Origin: GCA-002722245 sp038154685
Lineage (GTDB): Bacteria > Bacteroidota > Bacteroidia > Flavobacteriales_C > GCA-002722245
Reading direction: 5' to 3'
Length of the DNA stretch: 64,000 bases
Assembly: GCA_038154685.1 (NCBI GenBank)
Contig: JAYPYW010000004.1
Span: 38,825 to 102,824, forward strand
A model generated the notes under the pieces. The model was not told where the DNA came from. It made no database searches and was given only the letters and a program-made list of their open reading frames with translations. Made by a program: the position numbers and the translations under genes. This document shows, piece by piece, positions 61,397-64,000 of this stretch (positions are counted from its first letter, which is position 1; each line of letters begins with the position of its first letter).

Positions 61397-64000
61397 TCAA
61401 AACATCAACTGAACAGTCATGTTTCCGGTGTGAACAGTTCGAGCTGTTTCGGAAGCCCGGCCTTCATAACGAAGGCTTAATTGGAGGTTGTTTTTAAAAG
61501 ATCTTTGGAAACTGGCGTTCCAAGTATAGTTGGTTCCAATTTGAAAGCCTTCTAACATGTCGAATAACAGAGGTGAACTTCCTTCTTGATCCCCAGAGAA
61601 AGTGGTGGATATATAATCGGTCCCAGCGGAAAATCTTCCTTTAGATATTAAGTTGTAGTTAAGTTCAATTCCAATTTTACGGAACTGCGTAAATTCTCCT
61701 CCGAACTCAGGCAAGTTACTTTTGTTTTTAATTTCAGAGTTAAGTGAAGTTCTGAATCGAGAGCCTTTTTGATAAGATAACTTAGGCTCTAAATTGTAAA
61801 TCTCTATTTGATAATCGTTTGCAGAAAACAACTCGGAACTTCTTCCTTTGGTACTTATTTCAGCCTTGCTTCTAAAAGTGAAAGTTTTAACAATATTCCA
61901 TCGGAAATCAACTGCGTTGGAAAGTAAATCACGCGCTTCGAAACCAGAAGTAAGTAGGTTTTTACTTTGATTAGTTCTTACTGTATAGTTAATTCCATAA
62001 AGCGGGTTAGAGCGGTTAAAGTATATTGTATTCCTTAATGAAGAAGAAACCGAAATTAAATTCGTGTCATTTAAGTTCCCCTGGAAGGGGACTTGTATTA
62101 TACGCGACTGATCCTTGGAAATTTTTTGATTTAATTTCATTAGGAATTGGTTATTGAATCGGGTTAGGAATTTTTTAAACTTCTTGTCACGCTTAAAATA
62201 TTTAGCAGGGTTAATGTTTAAAGATTGGTTGAATTGGTTGGTATAAGTTTTTATAAAATCTGTGGTAGGAAGGAAAACTCTAACGTAATTGGCTTGATCA
62301 ACAAATTGTGCTACCTCAAATTCGTTTAAATCTTGAATTGAATCGTTGTTATAATCTATCCACGTGTAAATACCTTGTCCAGGATTAACCTCTATATATT
62401 GGAATTGTCGACGCAACTCACTTCCAGAAGCGATTTCGAAGAATGAGGAAGAATTAACCATTCCTTTCCATAATTTAAATTTATAATCAATCCTATTTAA
62501 AAAGGTGTTTTCTGGGTCCTGGTTAACTAGTTCGGAATTATTAATGGTAAGTTCTCGGAAAGTAGAAGACCAAAAGAATTTGCTTCCTCTTAGTCCGTTA
62601 TAATTAAACTTAGCTCCTGCGTTATTGGCAGTGGTTACTTTTTGTAATTGATTATTATTGGGTAACCAGTCAAGCCTTTGATTACCATTAATGTTAAACG
62701 TTATTTTATCAGACTTTGCAAAGTTGATTTCACTACCCAAAACAGTGTATCTAAATGAATTACTAGCCAATGTATCTGGCTCCAAGTTTTTAATTGGGTT
62801 AAACTCTTCTTCCTCCCATATCTTAATAGAAACCGTTTTGTTTACTTTTTGAGTTAGGGTAAACAGGTGTCGGATAAATTGACTTCCTTGAATCTGTCCT
62901 TCACTTTGTAAATAACTCCCAGTTCCTTTTATGTTAGCTCCTTTCCAAAGTGGCTTGTCCAAGCTAAGTGCGGATTTAAAACCGAAGTATTCATTCCTTC
63001 TATCTATATATGAAATGTTTAATCCAGCTGCTTTTTTACTGTTTAGATTTTGAGCCCAATCCCAACCAAAAGTTTGTTCGGTAGTGCTTGGATTAACGGA
63101 TCCAATATTAAAATCACGACTAAATTCAACCGATCTGAATCGCTCAATTGTTCGGAAGTTTTTGTTGATGATTTGGTAGTTAAAATTATTGGAGTATTTC
63201 CAAATCTTAGGATTTCCATCCTTTGATTTAGCTTTAATGGTAAGGTTTCTTTTCAGACTAGTTTTAATGGCTAAACCTTGATCATCTTCTTTGTTTTTGT
63301 CTGAAAACAGGTTTTGGTTTTGATTACTAAATGCGGCCTCAACAAATATAGTATTCCTTTTATTAAGTTTATAATTCCCTCCTAGCGTTAACATTTGTTG
63401 TTGCTTAGGAGCGATTAGCTGAGTAACAGGTTCGTAGTTCCCTTGTTTTTCTCCACCAACCGGAGGAACCCACTCGAAAACCCTTCCATTAGCAGTGGAT
63501 GTCGCTTGAACATAATTTCCATTTCCATCTCCTACATTACTAAATCCTAAGGCATAAATTGCGCTATCTGGATCGGTACTGTATTCAAAATAGGAATAAG
63601 CAACTGCATCGATTATAGTGTCCGATTGTTTATAAAGTACTTGAGTATTGGTGAATTCAACAGTATCTATTCTAGGTGAAACAGCAAATTGTAAACTATC
63701 TCCAACAGCGCTTAAAATATCTAATTGTTCATTGGACAGGGTTTGTTGCAATTGTTGGAATCGCATGTCCTGTTCGGAATAGAAGTTGACAAAGAAATTC
63801 CCTTTCTCGTTTTTAATATTGTTGGAAGAAGTAAAAAGAGAGCGACCGTAATTTTGATCGGAATACTGGAATTCAACAATAATCCTTTTGTCTTTTGTAA
63901 TTAACTGATTAGTAGTAAACGTTATCTCAGCAGTGTTGTAGTCGATAATATAATCGCCATCCATACCTCTGCTTAAAAGCTTTCCATCTATGTAAACACG
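61397..64000 (-). CDS. Large outer-membrane beta-barrel protein, partial (N terminus outside window)
   Basis: The frame is open to the end of the window and continues upstream: the last bases read RVYIDGKLLSRGMDGDYIIDYNTAEITFT, so the ATG at 63963 is internal. The visible 867 residues contain EFQYSDQNYGRSL, then many amphipathic strands with alternating aromatic residues. The end SFKNNLQLSLRYEGRASE...MTVQLMF has a terminal Phe, typical of proteins inserted by BAM. I have seen the RVYVDGxxLxRG-DYxIDYNTAEITFT signature in large unnamed Bacteroidota outer-membrane proteins. SprA was considered but its size and motifs do not fit. Function unknown. Confidence 0.72.
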   Translation of the reverse strand, partial: RVYIDGKLLSRGMDGDYIIDYNTAEITFTTNQLITKDKRIIVEFQYSDQNYGRSLFTSSNNIKNEKGNFFVNFYSEQDMRFQQLQQTLSNEQLDILSAVGDSLQFAVSPRIDTVEFTNTQVLYKQSDTIIDAVAYSYFEYSTDPDSAIYALGFSNVGDGNGNYVQATSTANGRVFEWVPPVGGEKQGNYEPVTQLIAPKQQQMLTLGGNYKLNKRNTIFVEAAFSNQNQNLFSDKNKEDDQGLAIKTSLKRNLTIKAKSKDGNPKIWKYSNNFNYQIINKNFRTIERFRSVEFSRDFNIGSVNPSTTEQTFGWDWAQNLNSKKAAGLNISYIDRRNEYFGFKSALSLDKPLWKGANIKGTGSYLQSEGQIQGSQFIRHLFTLTQKVNKTVSIKIWEEEEFNPIKNLEPDTLASNSFRYTVLGSEINFAKSDKITFNINGNQRLDWLPNNNQLQKVTTANNAGAKFNYNGLRGSKFFWSSTFRELTINNSELVNQDPENTFLNRIDYKFKLWKGMVNSSSFFEIASGSELRRQFQYIEVNPGQGIYTWIDYNNDSIQDLNEFEVAQFVDQANYVRVFLPTTDFIKTYTNQFNQSLNINPAKYFKRDKKFKKFLTRFNNQFLMKLNQKISKDQSRIIQVPFQGNLNDTNLISVSSSLRNTIYFNRSNPLYGINYTVRTNQSKNLLTSGFEARDLLSNAVDFRWNIVKTFTFRSKAEISTKGRSSELFSANDYQIEIYNLEPKLSYQKGSRFRTSLNSEIKNKSNLPEFGGEFTQFRKIGIELNYNLISKGRFSAGTDYISTTFSGDQEGSSPLLFDMLEGFQIGTNYTWNASFQRSFKNNLQLSLRYEGRASETARTVHTGNMTVQLMF

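Noticed and set aside
61397..64000. Identification of the partial barrel as SprA (T9SS translocon)
   Set aside because: SprA is over 2,000 residues with different conserved segments; the visible motifs do not match what I know of SprA.

Overview
The window is a gene-dense, AT-rich chromosomal segment from a member of the Bacteroidota, most likely a Flavobacteriales-type gliding bacterium. The evidence is the presence of gldA, gldB, gldC and a gldM homologue, promoters of the Bacteroidota -7 type (TAnnTTTG), the absence of clear Shine-Dalgarno sequences, a 2-oxoglutarate:ferredoxin oxidoreductase pair, and FtsZ with a very long acidic linker. No rRNA, phage, transposase or CRISPR array is visible.

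Layout. 1-2400: tail of a SIMPL-domain gene, hemD and hemC (minus), and a small secreted protein. 2387-6624: minus-strand aldehyde dehydrogenase, then an operon panD-rfaE2-lipoprotein-radA, and tRNA-Cys. 6792-11169: mrp, nfu and korAB (Fe-S assembly and ferredoxin-linked 2-oxoacid oxidation). 11319-17026: a tight operon of an RND-type exporter, rmlA, a nucleotide-sugar epimerase, a polyprenyl diphosphate synthase and an unknown protein, suggesting envelope precursor supply. 17050-21896: M23 peptidase, dnaG, gldC and gldB (minus). 22004-29635: outer-membrane barrel, nadE, membrane protein, aroQ, dtd, rsgA, gldA, metK. 29815-34655: methyltransferase, a stand-alone gldM, an HPt protein with a single-domain response regulator, and a 2Fe-2S flavoprotein reductase. 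34725-43647: plsC-like acyltransferase, XRE/S24 regulator with a palindromic operator, mfd, DUF2795 protein, SRPBCC protein, LD-carboxypeptidase, engB and an alpha/beta hydrolase.

43971-60116 is a complete division and cell-wall (dcw) cluster on the plus strand: mraZ-rsmH-ftsL-ftsI-murE-mraY-murD-[murD C-domain paralogue]-[43-residue membrane microprotein]-ftsW-murG-murC-ftsQ-ftsA-ftsZ. It is headed by three GTGG repeats at 10-bp period that look like a MraZ operator. ddl follows after a terminator and a large palindrome. The window ends inside a large outer-membrane beta-barrel gene (minus).

The most noteworthy items are: (1) two uncharacterised genes inside the dcw cluster, a MurD C-terminal domain without the ATPase and UMAG-binding domains, and a single-pass microprotein; (2) hemD, which lacks any ATG/GTG/TTG start and joins hemC through an A9 run containing the A-AAA-AAG slippery heptamer; (3) a repeated architecture TAnnTTTG-N4-ATG that predicts leaderless mRNAs for at least five genes; (4) a set of long palindromes of several sequence families in the spacers; (5) a gldM gene away from gldK/L/N.
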